In this document: piece after piece, positions 17,003 through 25,275 of the stretch
Layout of the letters: each line of letters opens with the position of its first letter
How positions within the stretch are numbered: position 1 is the first letter of the stretch
Source of the DNA: Bacillota bacterium
Lineage (GTDB): Bacteria; Bacillota; Clostridia; Lachnospirales; Lachnospiraceae
Assembly: GCA_023421075.1 (NCBI GenBank)
Contig: JAEZUM010000046.1
Location: forward strand, 1-64,000
Length of the DNA stretch: 64,000 nucleotides
Direction: 5' to 3'
Program-made: the position numbers and the translations under genes
The notes under the pieces: generated by a model
Databases searched by the model: none
The model's input: the letters and a program-made list of their open reading frames with translations, nothing else
Told to the model about the DNA's origin: nothing

Positions 17003-19477
17003 TTAATAGGTATCTCGTAAGCTTCGAACCTGCAGTTTCTCCTTCAGGTCTTTCGCATCTTTAAATGCTTCTCCACGGATATCCTTCTTCGCAAGTGTAA
17101 TAACCTTGTCCTCTCTGTCCGTGAGATAGAAATAATTATCACTAAAGATAGCATCATTGTCAGCAAAGTCAAGCTCTACAAAACACGCCAGTTTCTCAGC
17201 CTTCAGATGGATCAGGTATTGATCCTCTTCCTCTTGTACAAGGAGGTTGATCTGAGGTTGCTGTAGCATCAGGTATTTGAATGGAACAAATATCTCTACC
17301 TCATGGCTTTGATACCCTTCCTCATCGATGAAGACTGCTTCCACAAAGACCTGATCTTCGATCCCTTCAATCAGAGCTTTATAATCAATCTCGGTGACCA
17401 ACTTATTCGATAAAGCGGGTACCTTTACCTCATAGGAATCAGTTCTTAATACCGCAAAATCCATTTTCCGCAGTGTGACGACCACCTTACAGTTTTTATC
17501 CTCCATCCGTTCATTTTGGATATGTGCTTCGATGGTCTGCCCGGTTCTTGCAAGTGTTCCTGCGATTGGAGCAAAGAATTTCTTCGCCATATAATGCAAT
17601 GCTTTCCATCTGCCGTAATAATCAATGCTCGCCCAGGAAGCAACCGGCCAGTCATCATTTAGCTGCCAGTACAGAGCACCCATACAACGACCACGGTTCC
17701 GTCTCCAATGCTCTACGCCGAATTTGATGGCAATACCCTGCATGATCTGTGACACATAGATCAATCCGGTAAAATCCTTCGGATAAAGGAAGTTTTCGGA
17801 TAGATAATACAGAATAATACCGTTGGCCGAATTATTCTTCTGATGACTTTCCATGACTCTGGAAAAGATATTCCTATCTTCTTCCTCTGTATAGGAATTC
17901 ACCGTCTTGATGGACGGGAAGGACTGAAATCCGAATTCAGAACAGAAGCGGAAGAAATAATTACGATAGTCCTCAAAAGGCTTTAAACCATGCCATACTG
18001 CCCAGTAATGGGTGTCTCCCCGGTTCTCATCGTCGGGATTATCAAAACAACCGCCGGAGGAAGGAGAAGAAGGCCAGAAAAAGGTTCTGTCATCAACCTC
18101 TTCCACTGCTTTGGGTAAAATATATTCAAATTGTTTGATATAATCAGCTCGTAGCGCGGGGGAATGCGGTTGAAAATCCGGCCAGTGAAGCCAAGCTGAT
18201 TCCAGCTCGTTATTTCCACACCAAATTCCTAAGGATGCATGATGTCTGATTCGTCTGACATTATCCTTCGCCTCAAGTGCAATGTTCTCTTCAAATTCCT
18301 TGGTTACATCATACACGTTGCAGGCAAACATCAGATCCTGCCATACGATAATTCCGAATCGGTCACATAGATCAAAGAATTCATCACTGGGATAATATCC
18401 CCCTCCCCAGACACGCAGACAGTTATAATTGGCTCTTACACAGGAGTCAATCAAATATTCAATTCGGTCTAGGGTAATCCTGGAATAGACCAAATCCTCC
18501 GGAATATAATCTGCACCCTTGGCAAAAATCTTGATTCCATTAATCTTAAAGGCAAACTCGGAACCCCATTCATCCTTCTCCTGACTTATGGTCAGAGTAC
18601 GAAGACCAATGGTATACTCTTTGCTGTCACATATCTCATTATCCTTCTTCATAACCACTTCTAGATGATAGAGCGGCTGCTTACCATATCCATTCGGCCA
18701 CCACAATTCCGGTTGTTCTACAGTTATAGAACATCCAGCATTGCTTCCCGGTACGCTTTGTTGGTAGGTTACAGCATCACCACTCGGTGTTGTCAAAGTA
18801 TATTCCAGCGTATAGTCTCTCTGGAGTAAACGCTCCAGCTTCGTAATCAGTTCTAGCTCCACACTGTGGTTATGGTGATGCTGAATGATCTCTACATCTT
18901 CTATTCTTCCATCCGAATAACCCAACAGCTCAATGTCTCTCCAGATACCTGCATCCGGAACCTGAGCTCCCCAATCCCAGCCAAACATGCAGTGAGCCTT
19001 TCTCAGGTATTGATTTCCCTTCATCGCACCATTTGCAACGTAGCTGATCTCCTTATGCTCTGCCGGAACATAGCTTTCGATAAAAGTAATCGGTGCGCGA
19101 AATACAATCCGGATCTGATTCACACCGGGGTTAAGCAAGGACTTACAATCAAGCCTCCAGGTCCGGTGCATATTGTTGGTTTTATCCAACAGAATATCAT
19201 TGATGTAAATCTCAGCCAACGTATCCAAGCCATAGCAGGTTAATTCGATCCGCTTCATGTCATATAGCTCATCTGATACCTGAAATTCTCTGTAAAATTC
19301 ATAATCCTTTCGAAACAATTCTCTTGCTTCGTACTCATTCAATCGCCAGAAGGGATCACCAATCCGGCCATGAGCCAACAGGGTTGACATGACAGAACCG
19401 GGTATCTGGGTGTCCAGCCAGTGATTTTCTGTAACTTCTTTCATCTTCCAAATACCATTCAGTGTTTGCTGCAACAT
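17003..19477 (-). CDS. Beta-mannosidase, glycoside hydrolase family 2
   Basis: Removes terminal beta-mannose from manno-oligosaccharides. Full GH2 layout: N-terminal jelly-roll (residues 1-185), immunoglobulin-like domain (about 190-290), TIM barrel (about 300-600) and C-terminal beta domains. The predicted acid/base E424 is in WCGNNELES and the nucleophile E514 in FCSEFGFQS, as in GH2 beta-mannosidases. There is no signal peptide, so it acts inside the cell on imported oligosaccharides. The start follows GGAGGAG. At 824 residues it is normal for the subfamily. A divergent alpha/beta hydrolase and a fructokinase-type ROK kinase follow on the plus strand, fitting but not proving use of mannan or glucomannan breakdown products. 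Confidence 0.95.
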   Translation of the reverse strand: MLQQTLNGIWKMKEVTENHWLDTQIPGSVMSTLLAHGRIGDPFWRLNEYEARELFRKDYEFYREFQVSDELYDMKRIELTCYGLDTLAEIYINDILLDKTNNMHRTWRLDCKSLLNPGVNQIRIVFRAPITFIESYVPAEHKEISYVANGAMKGNQYLRKAHCMFGWDWGAQVPDAGIWRDIELLGYSDGRIEDVEIIQHHHNHSVELELITKLERLLQRDYTLEYTLTTPSGDAVTYQQSVPGSNAGCSITVEQPELWWPNGYGKQPLYHLEVVMKKDNEICDSKEYTIGLRTLTISQEKDEWGSEFAFKINGIKIFAKGADYIPEDLVYSRITLDRIEYLIDSCVRANYNCLRVWGGGYYPSDEFFDLCDRFGIIVWQDLMFACNVYDVTKEFEENIALEAKDNVRRIRHHASLGIWCGNNELESAWLHWPDFQPHSPALRADYIKQFEYILPKAVEEVDDRTFFWPSSPSSGGCFDNPDDENRGDTHYWAVWHGLKPFEDYRNYFFRFCSEFGFQSFPSIKTVNSYTEEEDRNIFSRVMESHQKNNSANGIILYYLSENFLYPKDFTGLIYVSQIMQGIAIKFGVEHWRRNRGRCMGALYWQLNDDWPVASWASIDYYGRWKALHYMAKKFFAPIAGTLARTGQTIEAHIQNERMEDKNCKVVVTLRKMDFAVLRTDSYEVKVPALSNKLVTEIDYKALIEGIEDQVFVEAVFIDEEGYQSHEVEIFVPFKYLMLQQPQINLLVQEEEDQYLIHLKAEKLACFVELDFADNDAIFSDNYFYLTDREDKVITLAKKDIRGEAFKDAKDLKEKLQVRSLRDTY

Positions 19478-19607
19478 ATAAACTTCTCCTCCGTATTTGT
19501 AGTAAAAATTCCAGTAATATCTACATTATACCACAGAAGAAATCAGGTATCCATATGTTAACCTCATGAATAAGATAGATTAACGAATTTTAACAGAGGT
19601 TTATCAT

Positions 19608-20420
19608 ATGGGATACTATATTAATGTCGAGCCAACAGTGAACTTATATATCGAGGATTTGAATCCGGAGGGAAGCAAGACGATTCTGTTCCTACATGGC
19701 TGGCCCGGCAGCCATGAATTATTTGAGTACCAATTTAATCAGCTGGCTCCTTTGGGTTATCGATGTATTGGATTGGACCAGAGAGGCTTCGGCAAATCCG
19801 ATCAGCCTATGACCGGATACAGCTATGATCGGTTATCCGATGACGTACGTTGCTTGATTGAAACACTAAAGCTTCATGATATTACGCTACTGGGACATTC
19901 TACCGGAGGTTCTATCGCTGTACGTTATATGGCCAGACATCGTGCTTATCAAGTGAAAAATCTGGTACTATGTGCTGCTGCGGCTCCAAGCCTGATCAAA
20001 CGTCCCAATTTCTCCTATGGGGTACCGAAAGAAAATATCGAAGAAATGATAACCCTTACTTATACTGACCGCCCACAGATGCTACAGAATTTTGGAGCAA
20101 ATTTCTTCTTCCAACACATCAGCTCTGCAATGATGGATTGGTTCTTTCAGCTTGGTCTGGCTGCAGCAGGCTGGGCAACTGCAGAAGTCGAAAAGACCTG
20201 GATCGCAGAGGTACTGTTTGCCGACCTGGAGCAGATATTGACACCAACCTTGATTATTCATGGAATTCATGATAAAATCGTACCTTTTTCACTTGGTGAG
20301 ATTCAAAAGAAAATGATCCGCAACTCTCTTTTACTTCCCTTTGAATTCAGTGGTCATGCCACCTTCATTGATGAGATGGATCGTTTCAACAAAGAAGTAA
20401 CTCGCTTTATCAATGCATAA
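19608..20420 (+). CDS. Alpha/beta-fold hydrolase
   Basis: A 270-residue cytoplasmic hydrolase with a complete triad: nucleophile S98 in GHSTGGS, D222 in GIHDKIVP and H250 in SGHATF. The oxyanion motif HGWPG is at residues 30-34. This arrangement and length are typical of the general esterase/haloalkane dehalogenase-like superfamily; the substrate cannot be read from sequence. It starts divergently from the beta-mannosidase about 130 bp away, with AGAGGT before the ATG. It could remove acyl groups from sugars, but that is a guess from context. Confidence 0.9.
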   Translation: MGYYINVEPTVNLYIEDLNPEGSKTILFLHGWPGSHELFEYQFNQLAPLGYRCIGLDQRGFGKSDQPMTGYSYDRLSDDVRCLIETLKLHDITLLGHSTGGSIAVRYMARHRAYQVKNLVLCAAAAPSLIKRPNFSYGVPKENIEEMITLTYTDRPQMLQNFGANFFFQHISSAMMDWFFQLGLAAAGWATAEVEKTWIAEVLFADLEQILTPTLIIHGIHDKIVPFSLGEIQKKMIRNSLLLPFEFSGHATFIDEMDRFNKEVTRFINA

Positions 20421-20591
20421 ATCCATAATCTTTTGACGAAAGTTCTCTCAAGTTTCCGACTTTCATAATTTGGATGATGATAATCCGTAAATCCTCCGGA
20501 TACATTTTTTTGATATGATACTATATTTTTCTTATGTTATCGTTTATAATAAGTAAGATTAACGTAAGATTAATACTTTGGGAGGTATCAT

Positions 20592-21464
20592 ATGTTATAC
20601 GGAGCACTGGAAGCCGGTGGCACAAAGATGGTAATGGCGATAGGCAATGATCAAGGAGAAATACTGGAGCAGCTATCGATACCGACAGAGACACCGGATA
20701 TTACTATGATCAAGATAATTGAGTATTTTAAGAATAAGAAGATAGAAGCACTGGGGATTGGATCCTTTGGACCGATTGACCTGGACAAAGGCTCCAAAAC
20801 CTACGGCTGTATCACCTCAACCCCGAAACTTGCCTGGGTGAATTATAATATTGTGAAGACCTTGAAGGATGCACTACAGATTCCGATCGGCTTTGATACG
20901 GATGTGAATGCTTCTGCACTCGGAGAAGCAACTTGGGGAATCATGAAGGACGTGAACTCCGGTATCTATATCACGATTGGAACCGGGGTCGGGGTTGGTG
21001 TCTATATGAACGGATCCTTATTACACGGAATGCTTCACCCTGAAGCTGGTCATGTATTATTAAGCAAACATTCTGAGGATACCTTCGAAGGCGTTTGTCC
21101 TTATCACCCCAACTGCTTAGAAGGATTGGCATCCGGTCCCGCGATTGAGAAGCGCTGGAATCAAAAAGCCTATGAATTAAAGGATAATCCGAAGGTATGG
21201 GAGCTGGAGGCTTATTATATTGCTCAGGGAATTGTAAATTATATTCTAACCTTATCCCCTCACAAAATTGTACTCGGCGGCGGAGTAATGCATCAGGAAC
21301 AACTCTTCCCCCTGATCCGCAGAGAAGTAGCCACACTTCTAAACGGATATATCAAAACTCGTCAAATGGAGGATCTGGAGCATTATATCGTGCCTGCCTC
21401 ACTTAAAGATAATCAGGGTATCATGGGATGCATCCAGTTGGCTAAGCTGGAATTAGCCAATTAG
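20592..21464 (+). CDS. ROK-family fructokinase
   Basis: ATP-dependent sugar kinase. The N-terminal phosphate-binding loop is GALEAGGTKMV and the second nucleotide loop TIGTGVGVGV. The catalytic base is D104 in FDTDVNAS. The zinc-binding cluster H154, C169, H172 and C175 is intact. The short zinc loop and overall length (290 residues) are those of the Bacillus-type fructokinase (ScrK/GmuE) group, which also takes mannose. GmuE accompanies glucomannan genes in Bacillus, which matches the nearby beta-mannosidase. The start follows GGGAGG. A possible promoter TTGATA-N17-TATGTT lies about 70 bp upstream. Confidence 0.92.
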   Translation: MLYGALEAGGTKMVMAIGNDQGEILEQLSIPTETPDITMIKIIEYFKNKKIEALGIGSFGPIDLDKGSKTYGCITSTPKLAWVNYNIVKTLKDALQIPIGFDTDVNASALGEATWGIMKDVNSGIYITIGTGVGVGVYMNGSLLHGMLHPEAGHVLLSKHSEDTFEGVCPYHPNCLEGLASGPAIEKRWNQKAYELKDNPKVWELEAYYIAQGIVNYILTLSPHKIVLGGGVMHQEQLFPLIRREVATLLNGYIKTRQMEDLEHYIVPASLKDNQGIMGCIQLAKLELAN

Positions 21465-21503
21465 ATAAGTTTAGCCCGGCTTCACTGGACACGGCAGACA
21501 AAT

Positions 21504-21570
21504 AAGACACATTACTGCTAGCCCTCACTATATAAGGATTTTATAGCAGGGATAGACGGTAATGTGTCTT
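21504..21570 (+). terminator. Long hairpin after the fructokinase gene
   Basis: A 12-bp perfect stem AAGACACATTAC/GTAATGTGTCTT (21504-21515 with 21559-21570) extends inward with imperfect pairing. There is no clear T-run, so termination is likely but not certain. It may serve the two convergent genes. Confidence 0.5.
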
Positions 21571-21633
21571 ATATATACCTATGAGTTATTACCAAGATAA
21601 CAATATATTCTATATCCTTAATTCAAATCGATC

Positions 21634-22380
21634 TTATTCCTCTCGAAAGCTCTGCATATATACCGCTGCAGATCGGTTCATTTCAAGTGAAAACTTACTC
21701 ATATATTTGCGATTACAGATCGCCGCGATTCCTTCCGATACATCCTTGTCAGAAATACCGGCTTTCTGATTGCGTAAACGATGCATTTGCTCCTGCTCGT
21801 CCTTGGATAGCCTATGATATGTATTTTCATAAACGATGTAATTCTCATCAAAACGTAATGGCTTCTTCCTGGTTAATTGCCCCTGTGTTGGATATCCATA
21901 TACTACCATAGCAGCCGGAACTACATATTCAGGAAGCTGAAGCATATCTCGTACCGCCTCACAGTTCTCGATGATATCCCCGATATAGCAGGAACCAATA
22001 CCTAGTGACTGTGCAGCCACAACTGAATTCTGAGCTGCAATAATCGCATCTGCACAGGCAAGCAACAGATCTCCTTCCCCGGGCTTGCGAGGTTGGCAGC
22101 CCTCTTGACAGAACGCATCATACCAACGCTGATAATCAGCCAGAAAGATAAGAATTAATGGAGCCTTCATAATAAAGGGCTGATTATCACAGCTGATTGC
22201 CAGTTGTTTTTTCAATTTGTCGTCTGTGACATCGATGATACTGTACAGCATCATTGCCCCTGCCGTGGGTGCCTCAAACGCTGAGCTTATGATCACCCTC
22301 TTGAGTTCCTCCGGAATCGGTCGTTCTTCAAATACTCTCACCGATTTGCGTTCCACTAACTCTCTGATTGTCTCATTCAT
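21634..22380 (-). CDS. Nitroreductase-family flavoprotein
   Basis: FMN-dependent NAD(P)H oxidoreductase of the nitroreductase fold. The N-terminus ELVERKSVRVFEERPIPEELKRVIISSAFEAPTAG carries the FMN phosphate-binding R-x-S-x-R-x-F pattern. The middle AAQSLGIGSCYIGDI and VVYGYPTQ segments are typical. At 248 residues it resembles the NfsA/FRP-like group. The substrate is unknown. It has a good AGGAGG before the start and a candidate promoter upstream; it stands alone. Confidence 0.88.
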   Translation of the reverse strand: MNETIRELVERKSVRVFEERPIPEELKRVIISSAFEAPTAGAMMLYSIIDVTDDKLKKQLAISCDNQPFIMKAPLILIFLADYQRWYDAFCQEGCQPRKPGEGDLLLACADAIIAAQNSVVAAQSLGIGSCYIGDIIENCEAVRDMLQLPEYVVPAAMVVYGYPTQGQLTRKKPLRFDENYIVYENTYHRLSKDEQEQMHRLRNQKAGISDKDVSEGIAAICNRKYMSKFSLEMNRSAAVYMQSFREE

Positions 22381-22508
22381 GCTTAATCCTCCTTTATTAA
22401 TAACATGATTTAAGAGAACGATTGTAGGATTTTTCCTCCCTTATCCTCATTGCATAATCACAATACGGAAACACGGATCAATTCTCGCATCGATCCTAAT
22501 TATTAATA

Positions 22509-22536
22509 ATTATATCATATCTTCTTAAGATTGAAA
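22509..22536 (-). promoter_or_regulatory. Candidate promoter of the nitroreductase gene
   Basis: On the minus strand TTTCAA (22531-22536), a 16-bp spacer and TATAAT (22509-22514) lie about 130 bp before the start. The -10 hexamer is perfect and the -35 weak. The leader between holds a small GGATC...GATCC hairpin. The rest of the gap (22537-22702) shows no other recognisable signal except a second TATAAT on both strands near 22570. Confidence 0.35.
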
Positions 22537-22702
22537 CTCGTTACTTCTCTAAATGCAGTATCTTTTGCATTATAATACCTTATAAAAACAATATGGCATA
22601 GATATGTATTGCTTGCCCAATACTTATCTATGCATACTGTTAATGTTGTATATTCCCCATACAACCCAATATAAGTCAAGAGTTGCCCCTTATGATCCTT
22701 GT

Positions 22703-23308
22703 TTAGTTTACTACATATATCCTGTCACTAAAGCTCTGAAGCAGCTTATAATCATCCGAACCGATCAATACAATCTTTTCATCCTTCGCATATTTGTTCA
22801 GAAAAATCATGATTTTTCTTCGATCACTTGTTTTAAAACTTTCCATAAATGCATCCAGAAGGATTAAGGTCTTTTCTTTTAAAAACAAGCTAACGAGCTT
22901 TACCTTCCTGCGATCAATCTCTTTCAGATAATTAATCCCGGTATTGATATAGCGAAGTAATCCGAATTCCTTTAACAGCATTCTCTTCCGATCCTCGTAG
23001 CCTTCGTCTACCGCTTGATCCATAGTCCCGAAGAAATCCAGGAAATCATTCACCGAAAGCTCTGTATTAATGATCGAATCCTTCGTTATCACAGCAATAT
23101 TATTGATATATTCCTCATAACTGCCCTTCATGCTTATCATATCCAGCACCACATCACCATCAAAGTGCTCTAATCCGGATAGCAAAGAAATCAATTCATT
23201 CTTTTTATCTCCGTAGAGACCGGCCAAGGTACAATTATCAATATCCATTGATATCCCTTTTGACTCCCCGGGAAGATCCTGCATATTTTTTACTCTTATA
23301 TTAAGCAC
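22703..23308 (-). CDS. ABC-transporter ATPase-like protein lacking catalytic motifs
   Basis: A 201-residue protein whose layout follows an ABC ATPase but whose active motifs are replaced. Where Walker A is expected, it reads GLYGDKKNELIS (residues 30-41), without the GKS/T lysine position. The signature position has LKEIDRRKV (about 128-136) instead of LSGGQ. Walker B LILLDAF (148-154) keeps D152 but has A153 for the catalytic Glu. The switch His position is D185 in IGSDDYKLL. ATP hydrolysis is therefore unlikely. No membrane partner gene is in the window. It starts with GTG after GGAGAT and lies just past the agr terminator. A regulatory or scaffold role is possible; the family is not one I can name. 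Confidence 0.7.
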   Translation of the reverse strand: MLNIRVKNMQDLPGESKGISMDIDNCTLAGLYGDKKNELISLLSGLEHFDGDVVLDMISMKGSYEEYINNIAVITKDSIINTELSVNDFLDFFGTMDQAVDEGYEDRKRMLLKEFGLLRYINTGINYLKEIDRRKVKLVSLFLKEKTLILLDAFMESFKTSDRRKIMIFLNKYAKDEKIVLIGSDDYKLLQSFSDRIYVVN

Positions 23309-23502
23309 AATTTATCTCCTACAGCTATGGTTTTTCCGTATTTATGTTATCTTAGTACGGATCAAAACTCAATAAAACCTGGTTATTTGAAGCTTTTTAT
23401 TTACTATTCTGCAAAATACAGAGCAGATAATTTCGCTATCATTCATTTTTCTGCACTTTTTCATGATAATTTTACAATATTGGTACCCAGGCTTTGCAGG
23501 AG

Positions 23503-23540
23503 AAAAAGGAAGATAACACATTTAATCGTGTTATCTTCCT
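23503..23540 (-). terminator. Terminator of the agr operon
   Basis: On the minus strand a perfect 12-bp stem GGAAGATAACAC/GTGTTATCTTCC with an 8-base loop is followed by TTTTT. It lies about 70 bp after agrD. The remaining 23309-23502 stretch holds no recognised element beyond upstream DNA of the ABC-like gene. Confidence 0.85.
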
Positions 23541-23612
23541 CCTTCAGACCTTATTCCTTTCATTTCTGATGATCAACAGCCTATCTTCAGGCATATCTAT
23601 AACTAGCTTTCG

Positions 23613-23792
23613 TTAACCCAGCTTTTTGCTTAATTGCTTCAGGTTAACCTCCTTCAAGTTCTCCGGTTGCTTGGGCTCATACAAAATCAGGATGCATTCA
23701 TCAAGACCATTCTCTCACGAGGTTAATGATGATGACAAAACCTTTTTGCATAAGATGGATGACAGACTACTCTTTTCTTTCTTGTTTTTCAT
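23613..23792 (-). pseudogene. agrD: agrD-like autoinducer peptide precursor interrupted by an in-frame TGA
   Basis: Too short for usual gene lists, found by reading the frame after agrB. An ATG at 23792, six bases after GGAGGG, opens 25 codons (MKNKKEKSSLSSILCKKVL...) and then meets TGA at 23715-23717. In the same frame the next 33 codons read ENGLDECILILYEPKQPENL and on to LSKKLG and TAA. This is the expected AgrD core (Cys plus hydrophobic ring residues) and conserved acidic tail (YEPKxPE). Leader, signal and tail are thus all present and in register, split by one nonsense codon. It is either a recent null allele, a sequencing error, or read through. No alternative start after the TGA is visible. 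Confidence 0.75.
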
Positions 23793-23848
23793 TACTTACC
23801 CTCCATTATTTATATTTTTTGACAAATGAATTCATAACAACAGAAGTG

Positions 23849-24445
23849 TTATTCGAATCCGTTGTCATGAATCCGATTGTTTGGTAATAAAAATATTCCT
23901 TCCAATAATAAGGCCAAAACACCAAGTATAACAAAACTGCCAAAAGCATTTAAGAATAGTATCCCAACCAGCAAGATACTTCCTTCGATTCCTGCAATCC
24001 ACAATGATCTCTTCCTATGCCATTCGCGTGTCTCGGTGGATAATCTGCGTCCGGGCGAACTGGCCGGTGCCCGCATATAAATTAGAAAACAAGCTGTTAG
24101 GAGCAGGATAAAGGTGATCAATTTCCAATTAGTCAATAATGCCAATCCCTTTGATAGCCAAATGATTGATGTCATTATTAAAAGTGATATTATCAAGCAC
24201 CCTCCCCTTGTCTTCAAGTGAATACCACCCGCATATTTGCGCAAGGGTCCATAGAATAACGCAAAAACGATTGCCTCCCCGGGGACCCGAAGGACAATCG
24301 CAACGATGCTGAAAATGATTATGTTGAAAATATTTGAAAGGTACCTTTCCAAGGAATACGCATAGATATCCCGGTACTCCATATCAAGCTTGAAATTTGA
24401 AGATACATTCGTAATAATTCTATCTGCGATCAATTTATATATCAT
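23849..24445 (-). CDS. agrB: AgrB-family peptide-processing membrane peptidase
   Basis: Integral membrane cysteine peptidase that cuts the AgrD precursor and forms its thiolactone ring. Around five to six membrane segments are visible. The catalytic pair is present in RKYAGGIHLKTRGGC, His and Cys seven residues apart (H76 and C83 from the chosen start), as in the AgrB family. The start at 24445 is nine bases from AAGGAG; an ATG two codons earlier is too close. At 198 residues it is complete. It is followed by the interrupted agrD and preceded by agrA, so it should be co-transcribed with them. Confidence 0.93.
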   Translation of the reverse strand: MIYKLIADRIITNVSSNFKLDMEYRDIYAYSLERYLSNIFNIIIFSIVAIVLRVPGEAIVFALFYGPLRKYAGGIHLKTRGGCLIISLLIMTSIIWLSKGLALLTNWKLITFILLLTACFLIYMRAPASSPGRRLSTETREWHRKRSLWIAGIEGSILLVGILFLNAFGSFVILGVLALLLEGIFLLPNNRIHDNGFE

Positions 24446-24503
24446 AAGCATTCACTCCTTAAGATATGAAACCAATGGATATTCCTCTGCAGTTTTTAAT
24501 TAT

Positions 24504-25232
24504 TTATATCTGTGGAAATTCGAGATATCTTCTTTTAACTTCCTTTGCATAAGTTCGGCCAACGGGAAATTCTTCCCCTGTCTTCATCTGAAGAAGATGT
24601 TTCTTTAGCTGAGCAACTTCTGAAAGATTTACAATAATACCTTGGTTAATCCGCAAAAAATTATCTTCCAATCGCTCCGATAATGATGTTATAGTCTCAT
24701 ACACAAAATGCTTTGAGGATTTGGTGACGATAACACTCTGCGAATCATTTCGCTCTATGTACAGGATACTGGATTGATTTATTTTCTTCTTTAGATTATC
24801 CTCTGTAATGATGAAGGGAGATCTTTGCTTTCGATAGTTAAGATCATTAACCTGAAGAACGGCTTTCTTGAATATCCGCTCCAACCGCTCAGGATCTACC
24901 GGCTTAATAATAAAACTGAAGGCTTCCACATTAAATGCATCATAAGCAAATTCTTTATGTCCTGTAATAAAAATCGTTAGAACTCTCGGGTTTTTCTTAA
25001 GCATTAAGGATGCAGTCTGAATGCCATTCAGACCATTCATGCTTTTTAGATCAATATCCATAAAAATAATATCGATCTCTTCCTTATTCATGTATTCCAG
25101 GACGGCTTCTCCATTTGTAAAGCCCATAATATTGGCTTCTATTCTATACTTTTTGGATAATTCCTCGATATAGGTACAGTTTATCTTTAGAGGAATACTC
25201 TCATCCTCACAAACAGCAATACTTAGTTTCAT
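24504..25232 (-). CDS. agrA: LytTR-family response regulator (AgrA-like)
   Basis: Response regulator with an N-terminal receiver domain (phosphoacceptor D59 in IIFMDIDLKSMNG, acidic patch CEDE near residues 8-11, conserved Lys near 107 in IIKPVDPERL). It has a C-terminal LytTR DNA-binding domain (about 140-240; ILYIERNDSQSVIV, FLRINQGIIVNLSEV). This is the AgrA type that activates agr and target promoters. It lies 44 bp after the sensor kinase gene and before agrB. The start follows AAGGGG at a spacing of seven. Confidence 0.94.
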   Translation of the reverse strand: MKLSIAVCEDESIPLKINCTYIEELSKKYRIEANIMGFTNGEAVLEYMNKEEIDIIFMDIDLKSMNGLNGIQTASLMLKKNPRVLTIFITGHKEFAYDAFNVEAFSFIIKPVDPERLERIFKKAVLQVNDLNYRKQRSPFIITEDNLKKKINQSSILYIERNDSQSVIVTKSSKHFVYETITSLSERLEDNFLRINQGIIVNLSEVAQLKKHLLQMKTGEEFPVGRTYAKEVKRRYLEFPQI

Positions 25233-25275
25233 GAATTTACCCCTTTATCCGAATCTCAAATCACGAACAGACCTA

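Noticed and set aside
17446..19243. Several frames opposite or within the beta-mannosidase gene
   Set aside because: All are in other frames of a long, fully conserved GH2 gene and lack start signals.
22381..22702. T-box or riboswitch upstream of the nitroreductase gene
   Set aside because: Only a small hairpin is present; no T-box sequence, no terminator/antiterminator pair.
23715..23717. TGA in agrD read as selenocysteine
   Set aside because: No selenocysteine insertion hairpin was evident right after the TGA, and AgrD proteins do not carry selenocysteine there; a nonsense change is simpler.
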